A DNA stretch of 64,000 nucleotides from Welwitschia mirabilis (taxonomy: Eukaryota > Gnetophyta > Gnetopsida > Welwitschiales), in the NCBI GenBank assembly GCA_051453625.1, contig JBOZIK010000001.1, positions 256,626,233-256,690,232 of the forward strand, in the 5' to 3' direction. The stretch's first letter is position 1; each line of letters starts with the position of its first letter. A program made the translations under genes and the position numbers. The notes under the pieces were generated by a model. It did no database searches, had not been told where the DNA came from, and worked only from the letters and a program-made list of their open reading frames with translations. Shown piece by piece: positions 37,420 to 48,769 of the stretch.

Positions 37420-38260
37420 AGAAGCAAAGAATTCATGAGTTACAGTTTTAAATCCAAGCTCAAAACAAGAGAATAAATCACTTGGCTAGGCGATCCTCAT
37501 ATTCTATAGAGCAAAAAACTCTAACTGATATTCACAAAGAAGCTCACCAATTAAAAATCAAATTTCCCACTTATCATAAGAAGCCATTTCCCATAAAATG
37601 GAAGCTCATGATTTAATCAATACATTAAAAAGGTACAAACTTAAATGTATGTTAATTCACTTAGATCTTATGAATAATTATTGTAGTTATAACAATACAT
37701 TAAAAATCAATATAACCAAAAAATGTGCAGAATGAACTACAGAGCAGATATACAACTATGTTCTTAATTAGAGATGCTATAATATGGTGAAACCATCTTA
37801 AAAGAATGATTAGTTTTATTAGTCTAATTTCACCAAAGAAATTTGAATAGCTTTCATCTCTGATTACTTTACTAAGATAAGAGAATGTAGTTCAAGTATC
37901 TATGATTAAGGAGAATAACTCTTGATGAACATTAGAAAGAGTTCCAAAGGCTAGCTAAATATCAAATACATTGAGAGCTAGAATAACTTATAAATGATTT
38001 CATATGCACTTTACCATCAAGATTTTAGAATTTTGTCTACCCATTGAAGCCAAAATCATTCAATAAGATTATCAGAAAACCAAATATTATATGGAAGCAA
38101 AGCAATAAATTTTCATGCAATCTCGAATGGCTAACATTATATAGCCATTACAATAAATAAAAAAATCATTAACAATTAGAATGAATCACTTAGCTCCAAC
38201 ATGTCATCACTGCAATAAGAAAGAGAACCTCATGAGGAACTACCCTAATAAAAAGAAGAT
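37420..38260 (+). pseudogene. Chromovirus gag
   Basis: Reads INHLARRSSY and FPTYHKKPFPIKWKLM near the start, then a long, poorly kept capsid region, and a knuckle at ~38198 (CHHCNKKENLMRNYPNKK) in which the Gly-His and last Cys are altered. Several stops. Confidence 0.55.
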
Positions 38261-38394
38261 AATTAAGAAAAGCCTACCCCTTGTTAAACAAGGATAACAA
38301 GGATAAGTACAAACTAAAAAGTGGCTCTTTATGGTAATCTAAATAGGTTTTATACAAAACCAATTTTTAGTAATTGAGCTTAAGCGATTCTTAG

Positions 38395-39690
38395 AAAATA
38401 AACATGTTTTATTTCTTATCAAAAGTGATGCTAATTTCATTTCACCAAAAATTACAAATTCCTTTTAAAATAAGATAAGTAAAGAGTCTAGTCCTAAAGT
38501 AAAAGTTATAGGTGGTAAAGTATTATTGCAATCTAGACTTTATGCAAAGTTAAGATTTACCATCAATAGACTAAGTTTCCTAGAGAAATTTTATGTGGTT
38601 GATATGGCAAGTATGATGTAATCTTAGGCATGTCTTTCTTGAGTAATTATAATGTAAAAGCTTCATTTCAAAAACAAACCCTTTTTATTCCAAACCCAAT
38701 TGGAGGTCAGATCCTTAGAGGGAAAGGTAAGAGGAAAAAAATTCTATTTATGATTTAAAAAAATATGGAAAGCAATTAAAAAAAAATTATTTTGTATTAT
38801 CATCACAAAAGAAGATAAAGTTTAATTACCACAAGAATTGTATGAATTTCACAAAGTCTTTAAAGATAAATGAGGCTTACTACCAAAGTCAAAAGTTCAA
38901 CACTATATAGACATTGTACCAGGTGCACAACCAATTTCTTAAGCCCCATATTATTTTTCAGTGGTCGAACTTAGAGAACTCAAACTACAAATTGAGTAGC
39001 TCATGACAGAGGGGAAAAAAATCTGACAAAGTGTATCACCAGGAGGAGCGTTAGATCTATTTATGAATAAGAAAGATGGATCACTTCATCTATGTATTAA
39101 TTATTAGTAATTAAACAAGATGACCATAAAGAATAAATATCTATTGCTTAGAATCGATCATTATGTGATTAGTTATAAGGTACATTATACTTTATGAAGA
39201 TCGATTTAAAGTTGGGATATCATCAAATTTGCATCATCAAATTCACATTAAGGAAAAATATATCCTAGGAATGGATTTCAAGACATGGTAAGGTCATGTT
39301 AAATTCATAGTAATGCTTTTTTGGATTAACAAATGCTCTAGTAACATTCATAACATTAATGAACAACATCCTCTAATGTATACTTCGATCAATTTGTGGT
39401 GGATTTTATGGACGATATTATAGTATATTCAAAGAATAAAGAGGATTATATCTAGCATTTGAAGATAGTATTACAAATACTTAGAAACCATAAACTTACT
39501 ACTAAACTAAGTAAGTGTNNNNNNNNNNNNNNNNNNNNNNNNNNNNNNNNNNNNNNNNNNNNNNNNNNNNNNNNNNNNNNNNNNNNNNNNNNNNNNNNNN
39601 NNNNNNNNNNNNNNNNNNAGTAAGTGTGGATTCCTATAAAATTCAGTTATTTACCTGTGTCATGTTATATCCAAAGAAGGCATTCAAATA
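38395..39690 (+). pseudogene. Chromovirus protease and reverse transcriptase
   Basis: Protease: LFLIKSDANFISPK at ~38408 for the usual L-I-D-S-G-A-T-x-N-F-I-S, catalytic Asp lost. RT lead-in: LPQELYEFHKVFKDK, then VQHYIDIVPGAQPIS (~38900), SVSPGGALDLFMNKKDGSLH (~39035), INKMTIKNKY and FGLTNA (~39320). The catalytic box reads VVDFMDDIIVYS (~39397-39432) with both Asp present. The reading frame runs straight through the N run at 39519-39618 if the shared 9 bases are merged. Confidence 0.8.
39519..39618. other. Assembly gap, 100 N, probably spurious
   Basis: agtaagtgt occurs at 39510-39518 and again at 39619-39627. Merging them gives a continuous RT reading frame (TKLSKCGFL). Confidence 0.9.
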
Positions 39691-40250
39691 GAATTCAATA
39701 AAGGGCAAGAACTCAGAGATTAGTTAGAACCAAAGAATCCCACAGACTAGTAAGATTTTATAGATATTTTATCTAAAGTTTTTCAAAAATTACAAATCCA
39801 TTAATAGATCTATTTTTATTTTGATAATAGATGTAAACAGGTTTTTCCCCCAAATCAAGATCCTACTAACTTTATCACGATATTGAAGATTCCAAAAATG
39901 AACAAAGAATTTTTTATTGTAAAAAATGCTTGTGAAACTCATGCAAGATGGACATGTGATTACTTATGAATCTCAAACACTCAACAAGCATGAATGAAAT
40001 TATCTAGTACATGACCTAGAGCTAACATTACCTCATAAAAGGAAATTTCAAATAAAGATAAAGCACAAAAGTTTGAAGTTCTTACAAAGGCAACCCCTTC
40101 TAAACATGAGACAAAGATAATGAGTGGAACTCTTGATAGAATATAACTTTGATCTAAAATGCACTCTAAAAAAAGAAAATAAGGTAGTCAATGCTCTTAG
40201 CTAGATGTGGTATATGATGTTATGCACTGTTAATTTAGAGATGGCTAAAT
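39690..40250 (+). pseudogene. Chromovirus RNase H
   Basis: Weakly kept; a part near 40040-40240 reads KFLQRQPL, NMRQR, VELLIEYNFDLKC and KKENKVVNALS, matching the LLEQPTLNARQARWLEFLSEYDF and GKENKVADALSR block that ends this domain in gypsy elements. Confidence 0.65.
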
Positions 40251-40259
40251 AAATTAAGT

Positions 40260-41620
40260 CTTAATTACCTAATGACTAATTATTTGGGGAAATGAGGAAG
40301 AAGATATTATGTAAAGAATAAGCTTTACTCTATCATTTAATAATGGATGACATTTTAATGGTAATGATAACTCTTATGAGAAGCATGAGTTCCCATATGT
40401 AGGACATACCAGATTTGCAAAAGCCTATGCGACCCTATGCCAACAAGACTACTAGTTAAGATAAAAAGCCAAACAAAGGAGTTCATTAAAGGTTTCTATT
40501 ATTAAATTCATAGGTTTTTAAAAACCTCTAAAAGTTCCCTCATGGAAATGCAAGGAAATTATCGTGGACTTATAGGATTGCCTAAGATAATTAAGCAATA
40601 CGATACAATTTTTGTATTTGTTAATAGGTTAATGAAGATGGCTTATTTTATCCTAACTAAAACCACAATAATGATAGAATAAATCATAGGAAAATTCATG
40701 AGGAATATTTTCAAACTATACATCACTCAAAAAATTATTATATCTGATCATGACTCAAAGTTTATATCAAAATCTTGGTAAAACTTTTTCAAACAATTAG
40801 GGACACAAGTGTTCTTTAGTATTATATTTTATTTTCAAATAGATAATAAATAAAATGATTAAACTATCTATTAGAAGATATATTAATAAGTTATGTAGCC
40901 GGCAAACCCATCATATGGGAAAAATATCTCCATTTTGCTAAATTTACTTACAATCAAGGATATCAATCCTCTATCAAATGCATATCATTTGAAGCTATGT
41001 ATAGTAGAAATTGTACAACTTTAATCACTTATAACAACCCTATTCAAATAGAGAAAGAACAATAAGAAGATATTTAAGAGATGGAGAAAATTACCAAGAA
41101 AGTTAAAAAATAACTATAGGATGTCCAAGACAGATACAAGAAATATTTTGATCAGAAGTACTTCCATTAAAGTTTTCAAGCCAATGACCAAGTTCTCTTA
41201 AGAGTTAATCCAGAAAGAACATCCTTAACATTAATAAAGTATGACAAATTCACTCCTCGATACTGTGGACCCTAATCCATTATCCAAAGAATTGGTGAAT
41301 TAGCATACAAGCTCAACCTCCCAACCCAACGGTTTTAAGTACATTCAGTCTTTTATATTAGCTCACTTAAACTATATTATTTTAGAAAATTTAATAGATA
41401 TGTAATTGATTATGAAAATATTTCAATAATGTAATATTTGACCATTATAATTAAACTAGTTAAGATTAAAGACAAAAAAAAAGAAATTAAGATGAAACAT
41501 TATTAGAGATGTATTAACTAAATGGTCCCATTATGATCAATATAGCTGGGAAAATGAAGAATTCATACCTTAAAGTTATCCAAGCATGTTTTTAATCAAT
41601 ATTACATGTGATTTACATAA
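40260..41620 (+). pseudogene. Chromovirus integrase with chromodomain
   Basis: Integrase pieces: finger end near 40400 (VGHTRFAKAYATLCQQDY), WEKYLHFAKFTYNQGYQSSI at ~40918, EAMYSRNCTTLITYNNPI, then the GPY/F part LLRVNPERTSLTL, PRYCGP and RIGELAYKLNLPTQ at ~41195-41330. The chromodomain at ~41490-41595 reads IIRDVLTKWSHYDQYSWENE, then EFIP and YPSMF, an aromatic-rich pattern normal for this fold. Confidence 0.8.
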
Positions 41621-41639
41621 GTTTAATATTCGTTGATGA

Positions 41640-42245
41640 ACTAGCCTATCCTCCTAGTGGTATCATGAACTAGAACTTTAAGACAATATGACTTGGTTGG
41701 TCTGCCCTCCATTGCCTAGTGTTTAACATTGGGAAGTTCCATACTTTTTAACCATTCATAAAGCATGATCACCATTTATTCTATTTCTCTTTTTTTTTTA
41801 TGATTTCCTTTGAAATTATTATAGTTTTTATTTATTTTTGTTCTTAAATAATGTTATTTCCCTTAGAATGATTTTGAATCATTAGATAACTTGTGAAGTA
41901 TTAGTCCTATTCATGATAAGAATTTTATTCTTCATTTTAAAATGAACTTTATCCCATCAAGAACAAAATAATAAACCTTTTCATACTAAGAAAAGGCTCA
42001 AAATGTTTATTATGTTAATTAACTTTCTAGTAATATTCTTTATAATATCAGCAAAATGATCATTGGTTATGAAACCATAGAATTTGCATCATATTTCCAA
42101 GCATGATATAAGTAGAGGTATCCCAAACATTTCTACATCTAATCATGTGATTTATAGGGCTAGGCAAAGGTGAAATAAAGATATAAGTAGTTTTAGAAAG
42201 AAAGATGATATTACACTTGTAGGTTGCTTGATCTTCTTAAATGGA
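41640..42245 (+). pseudogene. Copia pre-integrase segment, copy 2
   Basis: Homologous to 28640-29244 throughout. LHHISKHDISRGIPNISTSN and FRKKDDITL are the key residues. Unlike copy 1 it continues directly into the integrase core. Confidence 0.7.
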
Positions 42246-42960
42246 CCTTATTAGATCAACTCCTACTAAAAGTCTCAATGGTAATAGGTATGTTCTTGGA
42301 ATTAGTTGTGATCATTTCAAATTTATTTAGGTTTCATTATCATGTAATAACATTGATGCTTTCCATTACTTGAAAGTAATTAAAAATGAATTTAAAATAT
42401 AAAAAGATTATTATATTAAACTATATAGTAACCATATTGTTTTAAAATGTTTTACAATGATCTTAGTCTTAGAAGTGAATTTTATACTCATTGAATGCTG
42501 CCAAAAATAATATGATGGAAAGAAAAAAGTGTATTTTACAAGTGATGATTAGAACTATGCCAAATCAACAAGACTTAACAAGATGTGTTGGGCTATAACA
42601 TTCAACATGACATACCACATTTCAAACTATATGTTTCCAATACTAGGAATATTAAGAGATCGTTTTGAAATGTGATTACGTAAGAAACCAAATATTATTA
42701 TTTTAGGGTCTTTTTTTGGGTAAAAACTATTGTATTCTTAATAACAAAGATAATCTTTGTAAGTTTGATACCAACCTTATGAGGGAAATTTTTTTAGTTA
42801 TTTCAAATTTAGTAAATATTATTGTGTTTATAAGAATAAAACTATGTGTATAGAAGATATCAGTAATGTTATCATGGATGAAAAAGATGATTATATTACT
42901 AAAGATGATAATACTATTGAGCTTAATACAATTACATCAAAAGCCATGATGTAGGTGAAA
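42246..42960 (+). pseudogene. Copia integrase core and C-terminal part
   Basis: DLIRSTPTKSLNGNRYVLGI opens the core at ~42245, followed by HYLKVIKNEFKI, a decayed centre, then RKKPNIIILGSFFG and ILNNKDNLCKFDT (~42680-42775), YKNKTMCIEDISNVIMDEKD (~42830-42890). The last two are the conserved linker between Copia integrase and RT. Multiple stops. It continues in the same family as the RT that resumes at 45260. Confidence 0.7.
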
Positions 42961-45250
42961 ACTAAAAGCCTTTAAATTTACTCCCTTGTTGGTTTGGGTA
43001 TGGGGAGTGCATACCTAATAATCTCCTTCTCAATCCACATGTCGAGCATTCACATGAATTAATAAGGCATTAAGAAGATTCAAACATGTAACCAAGCAAA
43101 AACTATGAATCTGATATGAATTACTGGGCTTAATATCATTACACAAAAAATCATGACTTAGGTGGAAACTAAAACCCTACATATTTACCCACTCTTTAGG
43201 TGTTAATGCTTAAATTTAGCTATTCTTGTATCTCATATTTATAATGCAAAATCATCTTAAGAGTATAGATGATTGCAAAGCCAAACTGATGTTTTACGAA
43301 ATAAGTAGGACTTTCAATTTTAGTATAGTAATTAGTTGTCATTATTCCTCTAGGAAATAGATATGTGATAATTAATAATAAATAAATACAAAGNNNNNNN
43401 NNNNNNNNNNNNNNNNNNNNNNNNNNNNNNNNNNNNNNNNNNNNNNNNNNNNNNNNNNNNNNNNNNNNNNNNNNNNNNNNNNNNNNNNNNNNNNNNNNNN
43501 NNNNNNNNNNNNNNNNNNNNNNNNNNNNNNNNNNNNNNNNNNNNNNNNNNNNNNNNNNNNNNNNNNNNNNNNNNNNNNNNNNNNNNNNNNNNNNNNNNNN
43601 NNNNNNNNNNNNNNNNNNNNNNNNNNNNNNNNNNNNNNNNNNNNNNNNNNNNNNNNNNNNNNNNNNNNNNNNNNNNNNNNNNNNNNNNNNNNNNNNNNNN
43701 NNNNNNNNNNNNNNNNNNNNNNNNNNNNNNNNNNNNNNNNNNNNNNNNNNNNNNNNNNNNNNNNNNNNNNNNNNNNNNNNNNNNNNNNNNNNNNNNNNNN
43801 NNNNNNNNNNNNNNNNNNNNNNNNNNNNNNNNNNNNNNNNNNNNNNNNNNNNNNNNNNNNNNNNNNNNNNNNNNNNNNNNNNNNNNNNNNNNNNNNNNNN
43901 NNNNNNNNNNNNNNNNNNNNNNNNNNNNNNNNNNNNNNNNNNNNNNNNNNNNNNNNNNNNNNNNNNNNNNNNNNNNNNNNNNNNNNNNNNNNNNNNNNNN
44001 NNNNNNNNNNNNNNNNNNNNNNNNNNNNNNNNNNNNNNNNNNNNTAATTAGTTGTCATTATTCCTCTAGGAAATAGATATGTAATAATTAATAATAAATA
44101 AATACAAAGTTTTATTTTAAAACTTATAGAGAAAAGAATGAGATAAAGTGTGATTAATCAATAAAAATACATGTAAAAGAAACATAATTGTAAGAATCTG
44201 GCATGAATAATTCAATAATGGAAAGAAACTTCATTTTATGATAACTAAATTACATCTTTCATTATATTAGTAATCGTGATATCTCTGGAAAACCTCAGCT
44301 TTTATAGCTATTGCAAAAGCATGAAAAGTAGAAGAAGTATTTCCAAAGATCATTAATTGTAAATAAACTATGAAACTAAGAGAAGAACAAGAAGAATCAC
44401 TCAAGAATCATTATAAGCTCAACATAATTTGACATAACTTAAGTATTATAAGTATGAAAGAATAATAACAATTTAAAATCAAGAACTAAATCAAAGCAAA
44501 CCAACCTTTATTACATAATCTAAGCAAAAAAGTATACCAAAGAACAACTTATAAAACTAAAAATTAAAGTATCATGCCATCCTTGAGAGCTAGTCCATTC
44601 CAAAGAGAGGAAATTAGCATGAATACATGATGAAATCCCAGAAGTATCTTCTCTAACTCTAGTGTTTAAGGATTCAAAGGTTAAGCTCTATGGTTTCTTT
44701 ATATGTTAAGAACTCAGAGTTAGAGTTTCTATCAATCTAACCACAATAGTTTATGTCTAGATATACAACTGATCTCACATGTTATATTTAAAGACTCTTG
44801 ATAATGATTACATGTACCCACAAGAAGTTAGAGTTAAGTTACCCAAAAGAACATGCACTCCTTTGTAAAGTTATAAATTACATGACTTAATTGATGAATG
44901 CATGAAATTTATTTGCATTATGTTATTTTGTGGTTGATTGAATTTAGTTTTGAATCATATCTCTTTCATGTAGTTAATTATGTATAAATAAACTAGTAAA
45001 TAAATAAAATTGGCTTTCATTCATAAAATTAACTTAACTCAAGATAAAATAATTAAAAACAATATAAAATAATTAAAATCACTATAAATGAAGATAAACA
45101 ATTAAATAATTAAATAAATGACTTGACTAGGGTGATTTGGCCTAGATGACTTAAATTAAATGTCAATTTATGTATGTTAACATTGGATTACATATGGGAA
45201 GCACATACCTAAGAAATGCTGCTTCTTAAAATATTGTACTTTTAATGGAT
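42961..45250. other. Insertion or spacer in Copia, with N run
   Basis: Separates integrase from RT of the outer Copia. Two ~65-bp similar segments (42915-42985 and 43129-43195, both with cttaatat/acaattaca and gtgaaaactaaaa/gtggaaactaaaa) suggest repeat ends. 44110-45190 is AT-rich with nothing readable. Confidence 0.35.
43394..44044. other. Assembly gap, 651 N, with duplicated flanks
   Basis: The 65 bases before (43329-43393) and after (44045-44109) are the same with one mismatch. Open frames across it are meaningless. Confidence 0.95.
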
Positions 45251-45259
45251 CTAGTTCTA

Positions 45260-46190
45260 TAAGCTTTATAAGTTTTAAGAAGGATGATAGTACTAAAGAT
45301 GTTATTGTTCAAAAGGATTGTCCTCTTGAAAATGTGATGGGTAATATATTTAATAAAGTTATAACTAGAAGGTATGTTTGTGCTAACATGTTTTTTTAAT
45401 TTTTTTCAATAGAACCTAATGTATTGAAGAAGCTACAAATGATTGATATTAAATGAGTGCAATGCAAGATGAATCAAAACAACTAAAGAAGAATGATATA
45501 TGGGATATTGAATTAAGAACTAAGGAACATAATGTGATAAGTACAAAATGAATATTTAAAAATAAGATTGACAAATTTGGATTAAAAGTTTTATCTAGTA
45601 GCTAGATTTATGAAACTATTACTCCAATAACTAGATTTGAATTTATTAGTATATTTCTAATCATTATATGTATTTATAAGTTTAAAATTTATCAAATAAG
45701 TGTTAGAGGTAATTTTTTGAATGGTAAATTAAATACAATTATTTTTTTGAGTAACCTTTTACTTTTATATATTATAAATATTAAAACCATGTTGATAAGT
45801 TCCAAAAAACACTCAATGGACTAAAATAGGCACCAAGGGTATCATATGAAAAGTTATCTACTTTATTAATTCAAAATAGTTTTAGTAGATGTAGATGTTT
45901 TGGTTCAAATTTTATTATGATTTACATCTATGTTAATGATATAATATTTTACTCTAACATTGCTTCAAAATCTCATAGTTTGTAAATCTTATTTCTAAAT
46001 TTTTTACTTTTTTTCTTTTTTTTTTTTAAGGAGATGCAAATGTTTCGTGTATTATAGATAAAGTAGAGTAGAAAAGATATATTTCTTTCATAATAGAAAA
46101 TTATAGGTAAATTTATCAATAAGTTTACTTTAGAATATGTAAAGTAAAACACTTCAATGAGTACCTTAAAAACATTGACATTAACCATCA
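45260..46190 (+). pseudogene. Outer Copia reverse transcriptase
   Basis: KDVIVQKDCPLENVMGNIFN (~45292) matches the HQLDQIIGD lead-in. Then FFSIEPNVLKKL, KNDIWDIEL, a KWIFKNKIDKFG-like block (~45545), and the catalytic box IYVNDIIF at ~45926, where YVDD has become YVND. Stops and frame changes are frequent. Confidence 0.7.
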
Positions 46191-46199
46191 TGGTAAAAG

Positions 46200-46522
46200 T
46201 TTTAATTCCAGAATCTTGAGAAGAATGGTTGATAACTTCTTGTATCTTATAGAAAGTAGGCTAAACATAGACTTTAGTGTTGTTTCATATCTTAGGTATC
46301 AATCTAAACCTAAACTTAAATAAAAAGTACTATAAAATAAAATAATATTAACATATATAAAAAGTACTATAGATTATGATTTATGGTATTATATTAAAAG
46401 TAAAATAAACTTAGATGTATATTATAATGCATATTGGGAAGGTTCTTCAGATGCTCACAAAATCACTAGTGGTTATTGTTATTTATTTTATTCTTATTAT
46501 TTATTTTATTCTTGTCTTATTA
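46200..46522 (+). pseudogene. Outer Copia RNase H, part 1
   Basis: YYNAYWEGSSDAHKITSGYC at ~46422 matches the CDADWAGS-D-RKSTSGYC block of Copia RNase H. It runs on as LFYSYYLFYSCLISC and is cut at 46527 by a nested Copia; the next residues are found at 53282. Confidence 0.75.
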
Positions 46523-46527
46523 GTTGC

Positions 46528-47526
46528 TATTACAACTCACCTTGACTTGATGTCATTAAGGACACAAAATCATTTGATGAATAAATTTAATTTAATCTCA
46601 TCGTGCTACTTCATTAATTTTAGCTTTATATATGTTGTCCATGAAAATATATATTAAAATGATTTGATTTATAGTATATTCTATTAAAGGGTTTAGAATG
46701 CAAGTTATTTATATTTAAAAAAATAATTTTTGTTATGGCAACCATTATTCTCTAGATAATATTCCATTCTTATAGGTGGAGTTTCATTGAAAGTAAGCAA
46801 AATTCAATTTACATGTTGTGGAGCAAGAAAACGTGATGCAATACCCACAAGTCAAGATAAGCTAAAACTGTTTGAGTGGCAAGGATAGTTCTTAAAATTC
46901 AAAATTATCTCATATTTGTCCTTTCTATTGCTTATCTTCTGCCAATTAGTCCTTTAAATATGTATTTAAAACCCTTCTCCATTGAAGAAAAATCAAGGGA
47001 AAAAAAATATTGCATTATATCTTTAAGTTGGAGAATAAAAGTTTAGAATAATTTGTAGTCTAGCAATTTAAGGCCTTATAATTTATGATAGCGTTACTTC
47101 CCTAAAGAGTGCTTATAAATTGATTCCTTATGGTGTTACTTTTACTAAATATTAATTTGCAAAATGATGCAGCATTGATTAAGTTATCTGCAAGTTATTA
47201 CTACACTTGATACTATAATAAACCTATGAAATAGCCTAAGTTTAAAACACAAAATTTGATTGATGAGTGCTCATAAATTGATTTCTTGTGGTGTTACTTG
47301 CATAAATATCAATTTGCAAAATGAGGCAGCATTGATTAATGTGTCTATAATTATTACCACACTTGATACTTTAATAAACCTATGAAATAGACTCAGTTTA
47401 AAACACAGAATTTGGTTCTTCGCTAAAATATAGTCTATTGATTATTTTATTAAATTGTGCTATTTGCCTTGAGTTCCAAATGGATTATTTGGGCCTTTTG
47501 TGCTAAATCCCAGTGTTGGAACTTTA
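46528..47526 (+). repeat. 5' LTR of nested Copia
   Basis: Starts TATTACAACTCACCTTGACT (first G decayed to A) and ends GGAACTTTA. Contains a tandem duplication, unit A from 47107 and unit B from 47265, each starting gagtgct(t/c)ataaattg. Confidence 0.9.
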
Positions 47527-47528
47527 CT

Positions 47529-47540
47529 TGGTATTGGATC
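47529..47540 (+). other. Primer-binding site, initiator Met tRNA type
   Basis: TGGTATTGGATC matches TGGTATCAGAGC at 9 of 12 bases, two bases after the LTR end. Confidence 0.7.
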
Positions 47541-47807
47541 CATATTCAGCAACTTCATCACATATTACTAATTCAGTACTTTTTTCTTTGAATTTGTTTC
47601 CTTCTATTTATTGAAATTTGTTTACTTAGGTACTTTTGCTTTTGTTTTTGAATCTTATAAACATCCTTAAAAAGAAACATCTGGGTTTAAATTTTTATGC
47701 AGATTAGTAAATTTAACTACTTTATGGAATTAGTTTACTACTCAATTTTCATAGAGATAGGCTACCTCACATTTAATAGTTTTTACTGCTTCAATTTATG
47801 TGTTAAA

Positions 47808-48700
47808 ATGACAAAGACAGATATCCCTCCCTTTGACATTAACATCTATAAAGTTTGGAAATGATGCATGGAATTCTTACTCTAATTTAAAGGCATATGG
47901 AAATGAACTCAAAATGACTTTGAAGATATTGTTGAGGTGACTAATACAACCACCAAAGAATATACATTTTATATGAGAAATAATATGAATGATAATAAGG
48001 TAATAACCTTTATTCATTCCCGTATGTCAGTTGAGGAATTTCAAAAAGTTTCTAATTATTCTTCAGCTTATAAATTATATAATGACTAAGATGAAAAATA
48101 TAGAGGACATGAAAAGATAAGAGCCACTAGATTGCAAACTCTTAGAATACAATATAAGATTCTTAAGATGAAAGAAGAAGAGCTAGTTAAAAGTTATCTC
48201 TCAGGGATGAAAGATGTGGTTAAAACCATGATAAATATAGGTTATTCAATCCTATATAATGACATGGTTCTTAAGTTTTTGAGAATACTTCCAAAGTTAT
48301 TCAAGCCTCTCAATTAGTAACTTTCTTGATTTGAATAACCTTACATTAGATGAGCTTATTGGATGTCTTGTTCAGTTTGAATACAATTTAAAAGAAGAAG
48401 AAGAAGGAGAAGAAGAATCAAAGGCTTTTCGAACTGAATCCCTAAATTCATCCCATCCATACTTCAGAGGAAGGGGTAGAGGTACCTTTCATGGTAGATG
48501 ATTTAGGGGAAGAGGCTACTAAGGCAAAGCTGGAAAAAGCTTTGAAAGTGATGCCCAAGAATCCAACTTTCATCAAATACAATAAGAGGGCTAATCATCT
48601 ACATCAAATAAAGATACATGAGAATGCTTTTACTACCATAAGCAAGGACACATACTTAAGATTGTAGAACAAGAACTAGATCTAAGAAAAATAAGGAAAA
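47808..48700 (+). pseudogene. Nested Copia gag
   Basis: Opens MTKTDIPPFDINIYKVWK, a standard Copia gag start, with ATG at 47808. Contains KYRGHEKIRATRLQTLRIQY and KMKEEELVKSYLSGMKDVVK (UBN2 region, 48110-48230), a GAA-rich stretch coding Glu/Lys (48393-48425), an Arg/Gly part (RGRGRGTFHG), and a knuckle at 48625 reading CFYYHKQGHILKIV, with second and last Cys lost. One stop at 48317 and others after. Confidence 0.8.
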
Positions 48701-48769
48701 TGTAGCACTAAAAAATAAAGAACAAAATTAATAGGATACTTTCTTTAAAAGAAAAGATAGAAATGAAGA

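Larger units (their letters stand above)
37100..41620 (+). mobile_element. Ty3/gypsy chromovirus remnant
   Basis: Order gag, protease, RT, RNase H, integrase, chromodomain on the + strand identifies a chromovirus of the gypsy superfamily. RT precedes integrase, opposite to the Copia elements nearby. Frames shift often. LTRs were not resolved; the 3' one would begin after 41620, where Copia-like sequence instead starts. The chromodomain is thought to steer integration toward particular chromatin marks. Confidence 0.8.

Noticed and set aside
37100-41620. Endogenous pararetrovirus
   Set aside because: RT is followed by RNase H, a true integrase and a chromodomain, which fits a chromovirus; no movement-protein-like segment was seen.
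43372-44058. 228-codon open frame on the minus strand
   Set aside because: It is almost wholly N; no sequence supports it. The same holds for the four frames over 57353-58049 and those over 3091-3342.
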